From Acidobacteriota bacterium (GTDB lineage Bacteria; Acidobacteriota; Polarisedimenticolia; J045): a DNA stretch of 7,291 nucleotides. Position numbers and translations under genes: made by a program. Location: positions 1-7,291 of the forward strand of contig JAJRXN010000288.1 in the NCBI GenBank assembly GCA_024276295.1. Direction: 5' to 3'. Positions 1 through 7,176 of the stretch are shown here, piece after piece; position 1 is the first letter of the stretch; each line of letters opens with the position of its first letter. Under the pieces are notes generated by a model that ran no database searches, was not told the DNA's origin, and worked only from the letters and a program-made list of their open reading frames with translations.

Positions 1-1
1 G

Positions 2-1120
2 GGCCGGCTCCGCTTTACGACCGACCTCGAGCAGGCGGTCCGCGAGAACCTCGTGCTGTTCATCGCGGTCGGCACGCCGCAGGACCGGCGGGGGCGGGCC
101 GACGTCAGCGCGGTGTTCCGTGTCGCCGAGCAGATCGCCGACGCGATGGACGGCTACAAGGTGATCGTCACCAAGTCGACCGTCCCGGTCGGCACCGGCG
201 ACCGGATCGAGGCGCTGGTCCGCGAGCGCACCGGCGGAGCGCATCCGTTCAGCGTGGCCTCCAACCCGGAGTTCCTGCGCGAAGGGGCGGCGATCGAGGA
301 CTTCATGCGGCCGAACCGGGTCGTGATCGGCACCGAGGACGAGCAGGCGGCGGCGATCCTGCGCGACCTGTACCGGCCGCTCTACCTGATCGAGACGCCG
401 ATCCTGTCGGTCGGCCGGCGCGCCGCGGAACTCGTCAAGTACGCCTCGAACGCCTTCCTCGCGGTGAAGATCTCGTACATCAACGAGATCGCCGACCTGT
501 GCGAGCGGCTCGACGTCGACGTCCACGACGTGGCGCGCGGGATGGGGCTCGACCGGCGGATCGGGGCCAAGTTCCTGCATCCCGGTCCGGGCTACGGCGG
601 TTCGTGCTTTCCGAAGGACACGCTGGCGATCCTCGGTACCGCCGCGGAGTACGATCGGTCGCTGCGGCTCGTCGAGGCGGCGGTGAAGGTCAACGAGGAG
701 CGACCGGCGAAGATGGTCGCCCGGATCCGCGAGATGGTCGGCGGCAGCCTCGACGGGCGGACGATCGCCCTGCTCGGGCTGGCGTTCAAGCCGAACACCG
801 ACGACGTCCGGGAATCCGCGCCGCTGAAGATCGCCGGACTGCTGGCCGGGGAGGGGGCCCGGGTGCGGGCCTACGATCCGGTGGCCGCCGCCGCCGCGCG
901 CGCGGCCGGCTACGCCGGCGAGCTGTGCGACGACGAGTACGCGGCCTGCGAAGGGGCCGACGCGCTCGTGATCGGCACCGAGTGGAACCAGTTCCGCAAC
1001 CTCGACATGGAGCGGGTCCGCGATCTGCTGGCACAGCCGGTGGTCGTCGATCTGCGCAACGTGTATGAACCGCAACGGATGCGCGCCCTCGGCATCCGCT
1101 ATCGGGGGGTCGGGCGCTGA
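2..1120 (+). CDS. ugd: UDP-glucose 6-dehydrogenase, 5'-truncated by window edge
   Basis: Cytosolic enzyme that oxidises UDP-glucose to UDP-glucuronate with two NAD+, supplying acidic sugars for capsule, exopolysaccharide or LPS. The reading frame is open from base 2, giving 372 visible residues. By comparison with the family (about 400-460 residues), roughly 60-70 N-terminal residues, including the first Rossmann glycine motif, lie before the window. A GTG at 53 is internal, because family-like sequence continues upstream of it. Visible landmarks (numbered from base 2) are VGTP at 23-26, KSTVPVGTG, NPEFLREG at 88-95, the central-domain KYASNAF starting at Lys146, GYGGSCFPKD with catalytic Cys202, and the C-terminal LGLAFKPNTDDVRES block around 259-272. 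All expected catalytic residues in the visible part are present, so the gene looks intact. The motif set matches the TuaD/RkpK-like UDP-glucose class better than UDP-GlcNAc or UDP-mannose dehydrogenases. The epimerase gene follows after 32 bp, suggesting one operon. Confidence 0.95.
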   Translation, partial: GRLRFTTDLEQAVRENLVLFIAVGTPQDRRGRADVSAVFRVAEQIADAMDGYKVIVTKSTVPVGTGDRIEALVRERTGGAHPFSVASNPEFLREGAAIEDFMRPNRVVIGTEDEQAAAILRDLYRPLYLIETPILSVGRRAAELVKYASNAFLAVKISYINEIADLCERLDVDVHDVARGMGLDRRIGAKFLHPGPGYGGSCFPKDTLAILGTAAEYDRSLRLVEAAVKVNEERPAKMVARIREMVGGSLDGRTIALLGLAFKPNTDDVRESAPLKIAGLLAGEGARVRAYDPVAAAAARAAGYAGELCDDEYAACEGADALVIGTEWNQFRNLDMERVRDLLAQPVVVDLRNVYEPQRMRALGIRYRGVGR

Positions 1121-1137
1121 CCGCGCCGGACCGTCCG

Positions 1138-1147
1138 GGGAGAAGGG
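1138..1147 (+). promoter_or_regulatory. Ribosome binding site of the 4-epimerase gene
   Basis: Purine-rich GGGAGAAGGG lies 5 nt before the ATG at 1153 in the 32-bp gap after the dehydrogenase stop. It supports this start, which also places the Rossmann strand at the very N-terminus, as is normal in this family. Confidence 0.7.
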
Positions 1148-1152
1148 ACCCC

Positions 1153-2115
1153 ATGCGCTGCCTCGTCACCGGAGGAGCCGGATTCATCGGATCGAACCTC
1201 GTCGAGGCCCTGCTCGGCCGCGGCGACGACGTCGTCGTGCTCGACAATTTCGCCACCGGGCGGCGCGAGAACCTCGCCGACGTCGAGCAGTGGGCGCGGG
1301 CGGGCGGCGGCCGGTTCACGCTGATCGAGGGCGACGTCAGGGACCGCGACACGGTCGCCCGCGCCGTCGAGGGAGTCGAGGTCGTGTTCCACCAGGCGGC
1401 ACTGCCTTCGGTGGCCCGGTCGGTCGACGACCCGCTCTCGTCGCACAAGGTCAACGTCACCGGGACGCTCCACCTGCTGCTCGAGGCGCGGGACCGCGGC
1501 GTGCGCCGGTTCGTCGCCGCGTCGTCCAGCTCGCTCTACGGTGAGTCGCCGACGCTGCCGAAGGTCGAGACGATGCCGCGCGAGCCGATCTCGCCGTACG
1601 GGCTGGACAAGGCGGCGGCCGAGACGTACTGCGTGCTGTTCCACCGGCTCTACGGGCTCGAGACCGTGGCGCTGCGGTACTTCAACGTCTTCGGGCCGCG
1701 TCAGGACCCGGCCTCGGACTACGCGGCGGTGATCCCCAAGTTCACCACGTCGAGGCTCCGCGGCGAGCCGGCGCCGGTCAACGGGGACGGCTCGCAAACC
1801 CGTGACTTCACCTTCATCGAGAACGTCGTCCGGGCCAACCTGCTCGCCGCCGAGGCGCCGGCCGAGGCGTGCGGCGAGTTCTACAACATCGCCTGCGGCG
1901 AGCGGATCTCGCTGCTCGACCTGGTCGACGCCATCGGCGAGGTCATCGGGCGGCGGATCGAGCCGGTCTTTCGGCCACCGCGGCCGGGGGACATCCAGCA
2001 CTCGCTGGCCGACATCTCGAAGGCCGGGCGCCTGCTCGGCTATCACCCGACGGTCGACCTCGCCGCGGGGCTGCAGCGGACGGTCGCCTGGTTCGAAAGG
2101 CAGGTCGAGGCCTGA
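1153..2115 (+). CDS. UDP-sugar 4-epimerase, extended SDR family, WbpP/TviC-like
   Basis: NAD-dependent epimerase of 320 residues, cytosolic, that would invert C4 of a UDP-hexose through a 4-keto intermediate. Residues 6-15 hold the Rossmann GxxGxxG (Gly7, Gly10, Gly13). The serine stretch Ser124-Ser127 followed by Tyr129-Gly130 is the catalytic Ser region, and Tyr149 and Lys153 form the YxxxK pair. The C-terminal half carries RYFNVFGPRQDP, a YAAVIPKF block, NGDG, TRDFTFIENVV and GDIQHSLADISKA, which resemble Pseudomonas WbpP (UDP-GlcNAc 4-epimerase) and Salmonella TviC more than E. coli GalE. Ser284 sits where GalE has the bulky Tyr299 that blocks N-acetylated substrates. Likely substrates are therefore UDP-GlcNAc/GalNAc or the corresponding uronates. 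The upstream dehydrogenase makes UDP-GlcA to UDP-GalA an alternative. The ATG at 1153 is preceded by GGGAGAAGGG at 1138-1147 with 5 nt spacing. Family call is firm; substrate is inferred. Confidence 0.92.
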   Translation: MRCLVTGGAGFIGSNLVEALLGRGDDVVVLDNFATGRRENLADVEQWARAGGGRFTLIEGDVRDRDTVARAVEGVEVVFHQAALPSVARSVDDPLSSHKVNVTGTLHLLLEARDRGVRRFVAASSSSLYGESPTLPKVETMPREPISPYGLDKAAAETYCVLFHRLYGLETVALRYFNVFGPRQDPASDYAAVIPKFTTSRLRGEPAPVNGDGSQTRDFTFIENVVRANLLAAEAPAEACGEFYNIACGERISLLDLVDAIGEVIGRRIEPVFRPPRPGDIQHSLADISKAGRLLGYHPTVDLAAGLQRTVAWFERQVEA

Positions 2116-2118
2116 TCG

Positions 2119-2148
2119 AACGGCCCCGGGTTTCTTCGGACAGCCGTT
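2119..2148 (+). terminator. Weak hairpin after the epimerase stop, possible terminator
   Basis: AACGGC at 2119-2124 pairs with GCCGTT at 2143-2148 around an 18-nt loop, 3 nt past the epimerase stop. The stem is only 6 bp, the loop is long and no clean U-tract follows (GATTC), so termination is uncertain. Its position at the end of the dehydrogenase-epimerase unit, and overlap with the -35 box of the next promoter, are the main reasons to list it. Confidence 0.25.
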
Positions 2149-2176
2149 GATTCGGCGGCGGCGGCTGCGCTATGTT
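2147..2176 (+). promoter_or_regulatory. Candidate sigma70-like promoter for the wzc-like gene
   Basis: TTGATT at 2147-2152 (4 of 6 to the -35 consensus) and TATGTT at 2171-2176 (4 of 6 to the -10 consensus) are separated by 18 bp. The spacer contains a run of GGC triplets. These are rare AT-rich islands in a GC-rich intergenic region and would give a leader of roughly 60 nt to the ATG at 2246. This would let the co-polymerase/kinase be expressed separately from the precursor genes upstream. Seen by eye only. Confidence 0.45.
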
Positions 2177-2235
2177 CCTCCGCAACGGCGCACGAGGCTG
2201 CTCCCCGGCGAGACCCACGCCGCGAGCCCCGGACC

Positions 2236-2240
2236 GGAGG
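2236..2240 (+). promoter_or_regulatory. Ribosome binding site fixing the start of the wzc-like gene
   Basis: A full GGAGG lies 5 nt before the ATG at 2246. The frame stays open far upstream (to about 1802, through the epimerase gene), so this site is what decides the start. It places the first membrane helix at residues 31-50, as expected for the family. Confidence 0.8.
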
Positions 2241-2245
2241 AAGAC

Positions 2246-4477
2246 ATGCCGAGCCCCGATCAGGCCCAGGACGCGAGCCGCGTCGTCCCCGAGTGGGACC
2301 TCGACACCGTTCGCAAGGTGCTCTGGCAGCGGCGCTGGCTGGTCGCCGCGATCGCGATCGAGGTGCTGCTCGTCGGCGGTGTCGTCACCTTTCTTCGGAC
2401 GCCGCTCTACGATGCGCAGGCCCGCGTGATCATCGAGAAGGCGACGCCCAAGGTGCTCGACAGCGAGGACGTCGTGCGCGTCCCGATCAGCGCGTTCGAG
2501 ACCGAACGGTTCTACCAGACGCAGTTCCTGCTGATGCGCGACCCGGCGGTCGTCGCCCGCGCGCTGGACATCGACGGACTGCGCGAGACGCTGCTGGCGT
2601 CGCTGCGCCCCGAGGACGACACCGAACTCGCGGAGTGGGAGCCGCCCGACGACAAGGCGCTCGTCAAGAGGATCCGCGACGAACTCGACGTCCGGCCGCT
2701 CGAGAAGTCCAGCGTCGTGCGCGTCGCGTTCCGGCATCCCGACCCGGAGATCGCGGCCCAGGCGGTCAACGCGATCGTGCGGGCCTACCGCGACTTCTTC
2801 GTCGAGAGCGGCACCGACGCGCGGCGGGGCGCCAGCGAGTTCCTCGACCGGCGGATCGAGGACGCCCAGGCCGAACTGCTCGAACTCGAGCAGCGGCTGG
2901 TCGACGAGCGCCAGCGGCTCGGCCCGGTGCTCGCCCGCGGCGGCAACGAGATGGGACGTGACCGGCTCGAGGCCCTCGACGAGGCGCTGACCGCGGCCAA
3001 GCGCGCGCTCGCCGCGGCGGAGGCCCGGGTCGAGGCGTTCGCCGGCGCCGAGCCGCTGGCGATCGACGTGGTGCGCAACGACGCCCAGGTGCTTCGGCTC
3101 CGCGAGGATCTCGGCACGATGGAGCGCCAGCTCGACGAACTCAAGACGCGCTTCGGACCGGACTGGCCCGAGGTGCGCTCACTCGAGCGGGCGTACGAGG
3201 AGGCGCGCGGCCGGCTGCAGGAGCGGGCCGCGTCGGTGTACGAGGAGGCCTACGACGCCGCTCGCGCCGAGCGCGACCTGGCTCGGCGGCAGGAAGAGCG
3301 GCTCGAGGAGCTGTTCGAAAGCGAGCTGGCCGCGGCCAATGCGCTCCAGCGCCGGGCACAGAACTACGACCGGCTGTATCGCGAGTACGAGCAGAAGCGC
3401 CAGGCACTCGATCGGCTGCTCGCCCGGCGCGAGGAAGTCGGCATCGCCAAGGACATGCGCACGGTCCTCGAGCGGCAGGTCTCCGTCGTCGCCGAGGCGA
3501 CTCCGCCGGAAGAGCCGGCCGTCCCGCGCTACAAGCTCGATCTCGCGCTCTCGGCGCTGCTGGGGCTGTTCCTCGGCATCGGAGCGGCGTTCGCCGCCGA
3601 GGCGCTCGACAACAAGGTGCGCACCGCCGATCAGCTCCGCGATCTCGCCGGGCTGCCGCTGCTCGGCAGCGTGCCGCGGGTCGAAGGCCCGCCGCGGCCG
3701 CGGCTCGTGTTCGCCCGCCGCAAGGGGGCCCTCTCGCCGGTCGTGGCGGCGAATCAGAACAACGTCCAGGAGGCGTTCCGCACGATCCGTTCGTCGCTGC
3801 TGCTCTCGCACCCCGGCCGTCCGCCGCGGGCGCTGATGATCACGTCGGCGCTTCCGGGCGAGGGGAAGAGCACGTTCAGCGCCAACCTCGGCCGGACGCT
3901 GGCGGCATTCGGCAGCCGGACCGTGCTGATCGACGCCGACCTGCGCCATCCGCGACTACACCGGGCGTTCCGCGCGCCGAAGGACCGCGGGATGGCCAAC
4001 CTGCTGGCCACCGGCATCGACGTGGCGGACGTGCTGTTCAAGACGCGGTACGACAACCTGCTGCTCATTCCGGGCGGCCCCTGTCCGCCCGATCCGGCGA
4101 CGCTGCTGGACACGGCGCGACTCCGGGCGATCGTGCGCAGCCTGGTCGAGGATCACGGGGCCGAGTACGTGATCATCGACACGCCGCCGACGCTGGTCTT
4201 CGCCGACGCCTACAGCATCGTGCCCGCGGTCGAGGGAGTGATCCTCGTGGCGCGGGCGCTGCGCACGCCGAAGGACGCGGTCCGCGAGGCCTGCAGCGCG
4301 CTGGCGAAGGTCAACGCGCCGATGCTCGGGGTGGTGCTCAACGACGAGGCGGGCGAGGAGCGTTCGGGCAGCTACTACCGCTACCGGCACTACAAGAGCG
4401 GCTACTACGGAAAGACGCGGCGCCAGGTCGAGGAGGAAGACGACGTCGTCGACCGGGCGGCGGGGGAGTCCGGCTGA
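2246..4477 (+). CDS. wzc: Polysaccharide co-polymerase / BY-kinase (Wzc/ExoP-like tyrosine autokinase)
   Basis: Inner-membrane protein of 743 residues that, in this family, controls chain length and export of Wzy-dependent capsule or exopolysaccharide, with activity tuned by tyrosine autophosphorylation. Domain order: short cytosolic N-terminus; TM1 about 31-50; Wzz domain; long charged Glu/Arg/Leu-rich coiled coil roughly 190-410; Pro-rich stretch; TM2 about 431-451; cytosolic kinase. The kinase has the oligomerisation motif ExxRxxR (Glu509, Arg512, Arg515), Walker A with Lys541, Walker A' LIDAD with Asp563 and Asp565, and Walker B VIID ending at Asp645. The C-terminus carries six tyrosines between 710 and 721, the usual phosphorylated cluster. 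Kinase and membrane domain on one chain is the Gram-negative arrangement; Firmicutes usually split them. Length is close to E. coli Wzc (about 720), and all motifs are intact. It follows the epimerase by 130 bp and converges with the ligase gene. No wza-like channel or cognate phosphatase is in the window. The symbol is by family likeness. Confidence 0.93.
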   Translation: MPSPDQAQDASRVVPEWDLDTVRKVLWQRRWLVAAIAIEVLLVGGVVTFLRTPLYDAQARVIIEKATPKVLDSEDVVRVPISAFETERFYQTQFLLMRDPAVVARALDIDGLRETLLASLRPEDDTELAEWEPPDDKALVKRIRDELDVRPLEKSSVVRVAFRHPDPEIAAQAVNAIVRAYRDFFVESGTDARRGASEFLDRRIEDAQAELLELEQRLVDERQRLGPVLARGGNEMGRDRLEALDEALTAAKRALAAAEARVEAFAGAEPLAIDVVRNDAQVLRLREDLGTMERQLDELKTRFGPDWPEVRSLERAYEEARGRLQERAASVYEEAYDAARAERDLARRQEERLEELFESELAAANALQRRAQNYDRLYREYEQKRQALDRLLARREEVGIAKDMRTVLERQVSVVAEATPPEEPAVPRYKLDLALSALLGLFLGIGAAFAAEALDNKVRTADQLRDLAGLPLLGSVPRVEGPPRPRLVFARRKGALSPVVAANQNNVQEAFRTIRSSLLLSHPGRPPRALMITSALPGEGKSTFSANLGRTLAAFGSRTVLIDADLRHPRLHRAFRAPKDRGMANLLATGIDVADVLFKTRYDNLLLIPGGPCPPDPATLLDTARLRAIVRSLVEDHGAEYVIIDTPPTLVFADAYSIVPAVEGVILVARALRTPKDAVREACSALAKVNAPMLGVVLNDEAGEERSGSYYRYRHYKSGYYGKTRRQVEEEDDVVDRAAGESG

Positions 4478-4484
4478 CGCGTTC

Positions 4485-4508
4485 GCCGGGCGCTCCACGC
4501 CGTCCGGC
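4485..4508. terminator. Hairpin between convergent genes, possible bidirectional terminator
   Basis: GCCGGGCG at 4485-4492 can pair with CGTCCGGC at 4501-4508 (8 bp including one G-U on the plus-strand RNA, where the minus-strand RNA would have an A-C mismatch), leaving an 8-nt loop. It occupies most of the 32-bp gap between the two converging stop codons. Neither side has a U-tract, so intrinsic termination is not established; it could simply be a GC-rich palindrome or act as an RNA end-protecting hairpin. Confidence 0.35.
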
Positions 4509-4509
4509 A

Positions 4510-7122
4510 TCAGCGCGCACGATCGAGGCGCTCGAGGAAGCGCCTGACCGCGGGATCGTCCGGGTCGATCGCCTGGGCCCGGCGGTAGGTCTCGAGTGCC
4601 TTGCGGTAGCGCCCTTCGCGCTCGAACAGCCGGGCGAGTTCCACCAGCAGCGCGAGGCGTTCGCGGACGAGCAGCGGAGGCCTGCGTCGTTCGAGCGCGG
4701 CCTCGAGCACGGCGACCGCGTCGTCGATCCGTCCTTCGTCCGCCAGCAGCCGCGCCCGGGCGCGCGCCTCCGACGCGCTCGCCGGATCCTTCGCCGTTCC
4801 GGTCCCGGCCCCGAGGTCGAGGCGTTCGAGCGCGTCGGCTCCCCCCGAGCGCGCCAGCAGCCAGGCCCGCAGGGCCGCCGCCCGCTGCGCGAGGGCCGGG
4901 TCGGAGGGTTCCTCGAGCCGCTCGAGCAGTTCGAGCGCCGCGTCGTGCCGTCCGCGCCGACGGAGCACGGAGGCGAGTTCGATCGTCAGCGCCGCGTCCC
5001 GCGGGTGCCGGGCGAGCGCCCGCTCGAGCACGATCTGCGCTCCCGCCGGATCGTTCCGGGAGACCAGGTGCCGGGCCAGCCGGACCGCGTTGTCCGGCCG
5101 GTTGGGGGTGGCCGCCATCAGGCCGGCGAGATCGCCGGCGCCTTCCCGGGCCAGCGTGGCATAGACGATCTCGGCCTGGGCGGGCTCCATCTCGAGCAGG
5201 CGCCGCGCCACTCGCGCCGCCTCGTCGCGGTCGCCGGCGGCGAGCCGGTAGCGCACGATCTGCCGCAGCCTCGCGCGGCTCGTCGGCGCAAGCTGTTCGG
5301 CGCGGTCGAGGTAGTACCGGCCGAGGGCGTCCCATCCTTCGGGGAGCGTCCGCCCGGCCATGAGTTCGAGGGCTGCGAAGGTCCTCAGTCCCGCGTGCTG
5401 CGAAAGGCGGATCTCCCCCCGCAGGGGAGCGCGCACCGCGAGGGCCTGCAGCGTGCGGACCGCTTCCGCGGCGCGGCCGGCCAGTGCGTCCCGCACCTCG
5501 GGAGAGGACGCCTCCGGAAGGCGCGCGACGATCGAGCCGATCACCTGGCGTGCGGCCGCACGGCGGCGGCCGGTGTCCAGCGAGTCGGGTGCCGGACGCA
5601 GGGCGAGCGTCTGCCAGGCGCCGAAGCCGACCAGGCCGAGCAGCCCCGCGCCGATCGCGACGACGAACCACCTCTCGGCGCTGCCCGGCGCGGCGGAGGC
5701 CGTGCGCCGCGGGCCGTGTCCGAGCGGCGCCAGGACGGCGCCGGCCAGCGCGGCGGCCGGGATCATCACGCCCGGAAGCTGCAGCGGGAAGTCGATCGCG
5801 GCGTGGGCGAGCAGGGCCAGCCCGCCGGCCGCGAGCCAGGCCGTCGCCGCACGGTCGGGCCCGTCGCGCAGCAGATGGCGCACGGCCAGCACCATCAGCA
5901 CCAGCCACGCCAGGGCCAGCAGCGCGCCGGGGACGCCCCCCTCGACGAGCCACTCGAGCCAGTCGCTGTGGGCGTGTACCGCCGGCCGGCCCATCGCCGC
6001 CGGACGGAACAGCGGCTCGAGCCGCGGGAAGGTCCCGACACCGCTTCCCGTCTTCCAGAACGCCGGGAACATCGCTCCGCCCGCCATCCGGTACACCGCG
6101 AACCGCCACGACCAGGAGACGTCGAGGGTGCCCAGGTCGTCGACCAGCGGCTGTGGAGGGCGGAGCCAGAAGGCCGCCCCGAGCAGCGTTGCGGCGACGA
6201 TGCCGAGCAGCAGCGCGCCGCTGCGCAGGAGCCGCTCCTGGCGCCCGACGAGTTCGCGCGCCGCCAGCACTGCCAGGCCGAGCGCCGCCGCGGCGAGGCC
6301 GGCCCGCGAGGAGGTCCAGACCATCGCCAGCAGCACGATCGCCCCCGCGGTGCCGAACACGATCAGCCGCGCCCGCCCGGCCCCGGTCGCGCGCACCGGT
6401 GCCTCGCCGCTCCGGGCCGGCCGCCGGCTCGCCAGCAGCGCGCCGGCGGCGAACAGTCCGAGCGAGAGCAGCGCCGCGAAGTGGTTCGGATTGACGAAGG
6501 TACCGCTCGGAAGGCCGTAGTCGTGCGGCCGATCGAACGCCGGCAGCAGCGCCTGGCCGGCGAAATGATCGGCCAGCCCGAAGATCGCCTGGAAGAACGC
6601 AGTGCCGGCCAGCGCGAAGCAGAGGAGCCGCCGCTGGCGGCGGTCGGCGCAGGAGCCTGCGGCGAGCAGGAACGCGGCGATCCCGAGGGCCAGCCGCAAC
6701 CCGCCGGCGCGGGTCGAGTCGGGGTCGACCGACAGCGGGCGGGCGCGGGGCGTCGCGCGCTTCCCGCCGGCCCGCTCGATCAGCGTCGTCTCGGCAGCCG
6801 CCAGCGCGGGGTCCTCCCCGCCGGCGGCGAGGGAGGCCCGCGCCTCCTCGAGCAGGCGCGGGCTGAGCAGGCCGACCAGCGGATCGGGCAGCGGGACGAG
6901 TTGCACGGCGGGAAGCACCAGCGTGGCGAGTACGAGCAGCGGGATGGCCCGCCACGGAGCGGGCGACGGTCGGGAGCCGGCCAGCAGCACGACCAGCCCG
7001 ATTCCGAGCACCAGGGCGATCGCGAGCAGTGCCGCCGGTCGCGTTCCGCCCCAGGCGATGGGCGCGGTCACGATCGCGAGGGCGAGTGCGACCAGCGGGA
7101 CTCGTTCGAGAGCACGTGCCAT
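4510..7122 (-). CDS. O-antigen ligase/polymerase-family membrane protein with C-terminal TPR region
   Basis: An 870-residue inner-membrane protein. Residues 1-508 hold about 13 hydrophobic helices (approximately 9-25, 28-48, 58-77, 141-158, 166-188, 213-232, 252-270, 274-291, 300-320, 396-416, 425-446, 450-468, 484-508). Family marks are GTFVNPNHFA at 207-216, TSSRAG with Arg273, GSGVGTF around 359-364, and HAHSDWLEWLVEGG at 383-396 in the large loop before the tenth helix. This is the Arg/His pattern of the WaaL/Wzy/PglL superfamily, which transfers or joins undecaprenyl-linked glycans at the periplasmic face. Residues about 510-870 are soluble, helical and TPR-like, clearest at 696-730, 788-812 and 824-857. 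The ATG at 7122 is chosen over an in-frame TTG at 7149 because GGAG precedes it by 7 nt and the hydrophobic helix then starts near the N-terminus. Ligase, polymerase and protein O-glycosyltransferase cannot be separated by motif. The gene converges on the wzc-like gene and has its own promoter. Confidence 0.88.
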   Translation of the reverse strand: MARALERVPLVALALAIVTAPIAWGGTRPAALLAIALVLGIGLVVLLAGSRPSPAPWRAIPLLVLATLVLPAVQLVPLPDPLVGLLSPRLLEEARASLAAGGEDPALAAAETTLIERAGGKRATPRARPLSVDPDSTRAGGLRLALGIAAFLLAAGSCADRRQRRLLCFALAGTAFFQAIFGLADHFAGQALLPAFDRPHDYGLPSGTFVNPNHFAALLSLGLFAAGALLASRRPARSGEAPVRATGAGRARLIVFGTAGAIVLLAMVWTSSRAGLAAAALGLAVLAARELVGRQERLLRSGALLLGIVAATLLGAAFWLRPPQPLVDDLGTLDVSWSWRFAVYRMAGGAMFPAFWKTGSGVGTFPRLEPLFRPAAMGRPAVHAHSDWLEWLVEGGVPGALLALAWLVLMVLAVRHLLRDGPDRAATAWLAAGGLALLAHAAIDFPLQLPGVMIPAAALAGAVLAPLGHGPRRTASAAPGSAERWFVVAIGAGLLGLVGFGAWQTLALRPAPDSLDTGRRRAAARQVIGSIVARLPEASSPEVRDALAGRAAEAVRTLQALAVRAPLRGEIRLSQHAGLRTFAALELMAGRTLPEGWDALGRYYLDRAEQLAPTSRARLRQIVRYRLAAGDRDEAARVARRLLEMEPAQAEIVYATLAREGAGDLAGLMAATPNRPDNAVRLARHLVSRNDPAGAQIVLERALARHPRDAALTIELASVLRRRGRHDAALELLERLEEPSDPALAQRAAALRAWLLARSGGADALERLDLGAGTGTAKDPASASEARARARLLADEGRIDDAVAVLEAALERRRPPLLVRERLALLVELARLFEREGRYRKALETYRRAQAIDPDDPAVRRFLERLDRAR

Positions 7123-7129
7123 CGGCTCG

Positions 7130-7133
7130 CTCC
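7130..7133 (-). promoter_or_regulatory. Ribosome binding site fixing the ligase-family start
   Basis: GGAG on the minus strand, 7 nt before the ATG whose first base is 7122. It favours this start over the TTG nine codons upstream, which has no comparable site. Confidence 0.6.
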
Positions 7134-7176
7134 GGGCCGCGCCCCGCAACCGGGGGCCTCGTGCCGCACGGACCGG

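Noticed and set aside
1099..2046. A 315-codon minus-strand frame opposite the epimerase.
   Set aside because: It is an antisense shadow: the plus-strand frame has an intact Rossmann motif, YxxxK and conserved C-terminal blocks.
2153..2164. A short GGC-triplet run in the kinase promoter spacer.
   Set aside because: It has only about four units and is common by chance at this GC content; no evidence that it is a phase-variable repeat.
1802..2245. The kinase frame is open upstream to 1802, suggesting a longer N-terminus.
   Set aside because: The upstream part reads through the epimerase gene out of frame and is Ser/Arg/Pro-rich. GGAGG plus ATG at 2246 gives the usual Wzc N-terminus.
2172..2429. 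A short plus-strand frame starting in the leader of the kinase gene.
   Set aside because: Its ATG lies inside the proposed -10 box, it has no ribosome binding site and it overlaps the kinase start in another frame.
27..6852. The palindrome CTCGAG occurs about 19 times by eye, well above a simple composition-based expectation of two or three.
   Set aside because: Nearly all copies I checked fall in coding sequence and fit Leu-Glu or overlapping codon preferences (CTC, GAG) in helical proteins. There is no regular spacing, so it is probably codon usage rather than a signal.
3956..6955. A 999-codon open frame on the minus strand, one frame off the ligase gene and running antisense into the kinase gene.
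   Set aside because: Composition is Arg/Ala/Gly/Pro-rich without domains, and it spans the stop codons of two well-supported genes. Absence of stops is explained by GC content.
7123..7149. A TTG start at 7149 adding nine residues to the ligase-family protein.
   Set aside because: There is no clear Shine-Dalgarno before it, while the ATG at 7122 has GGAG 7 nt upstream. Not excluded, only less likely.
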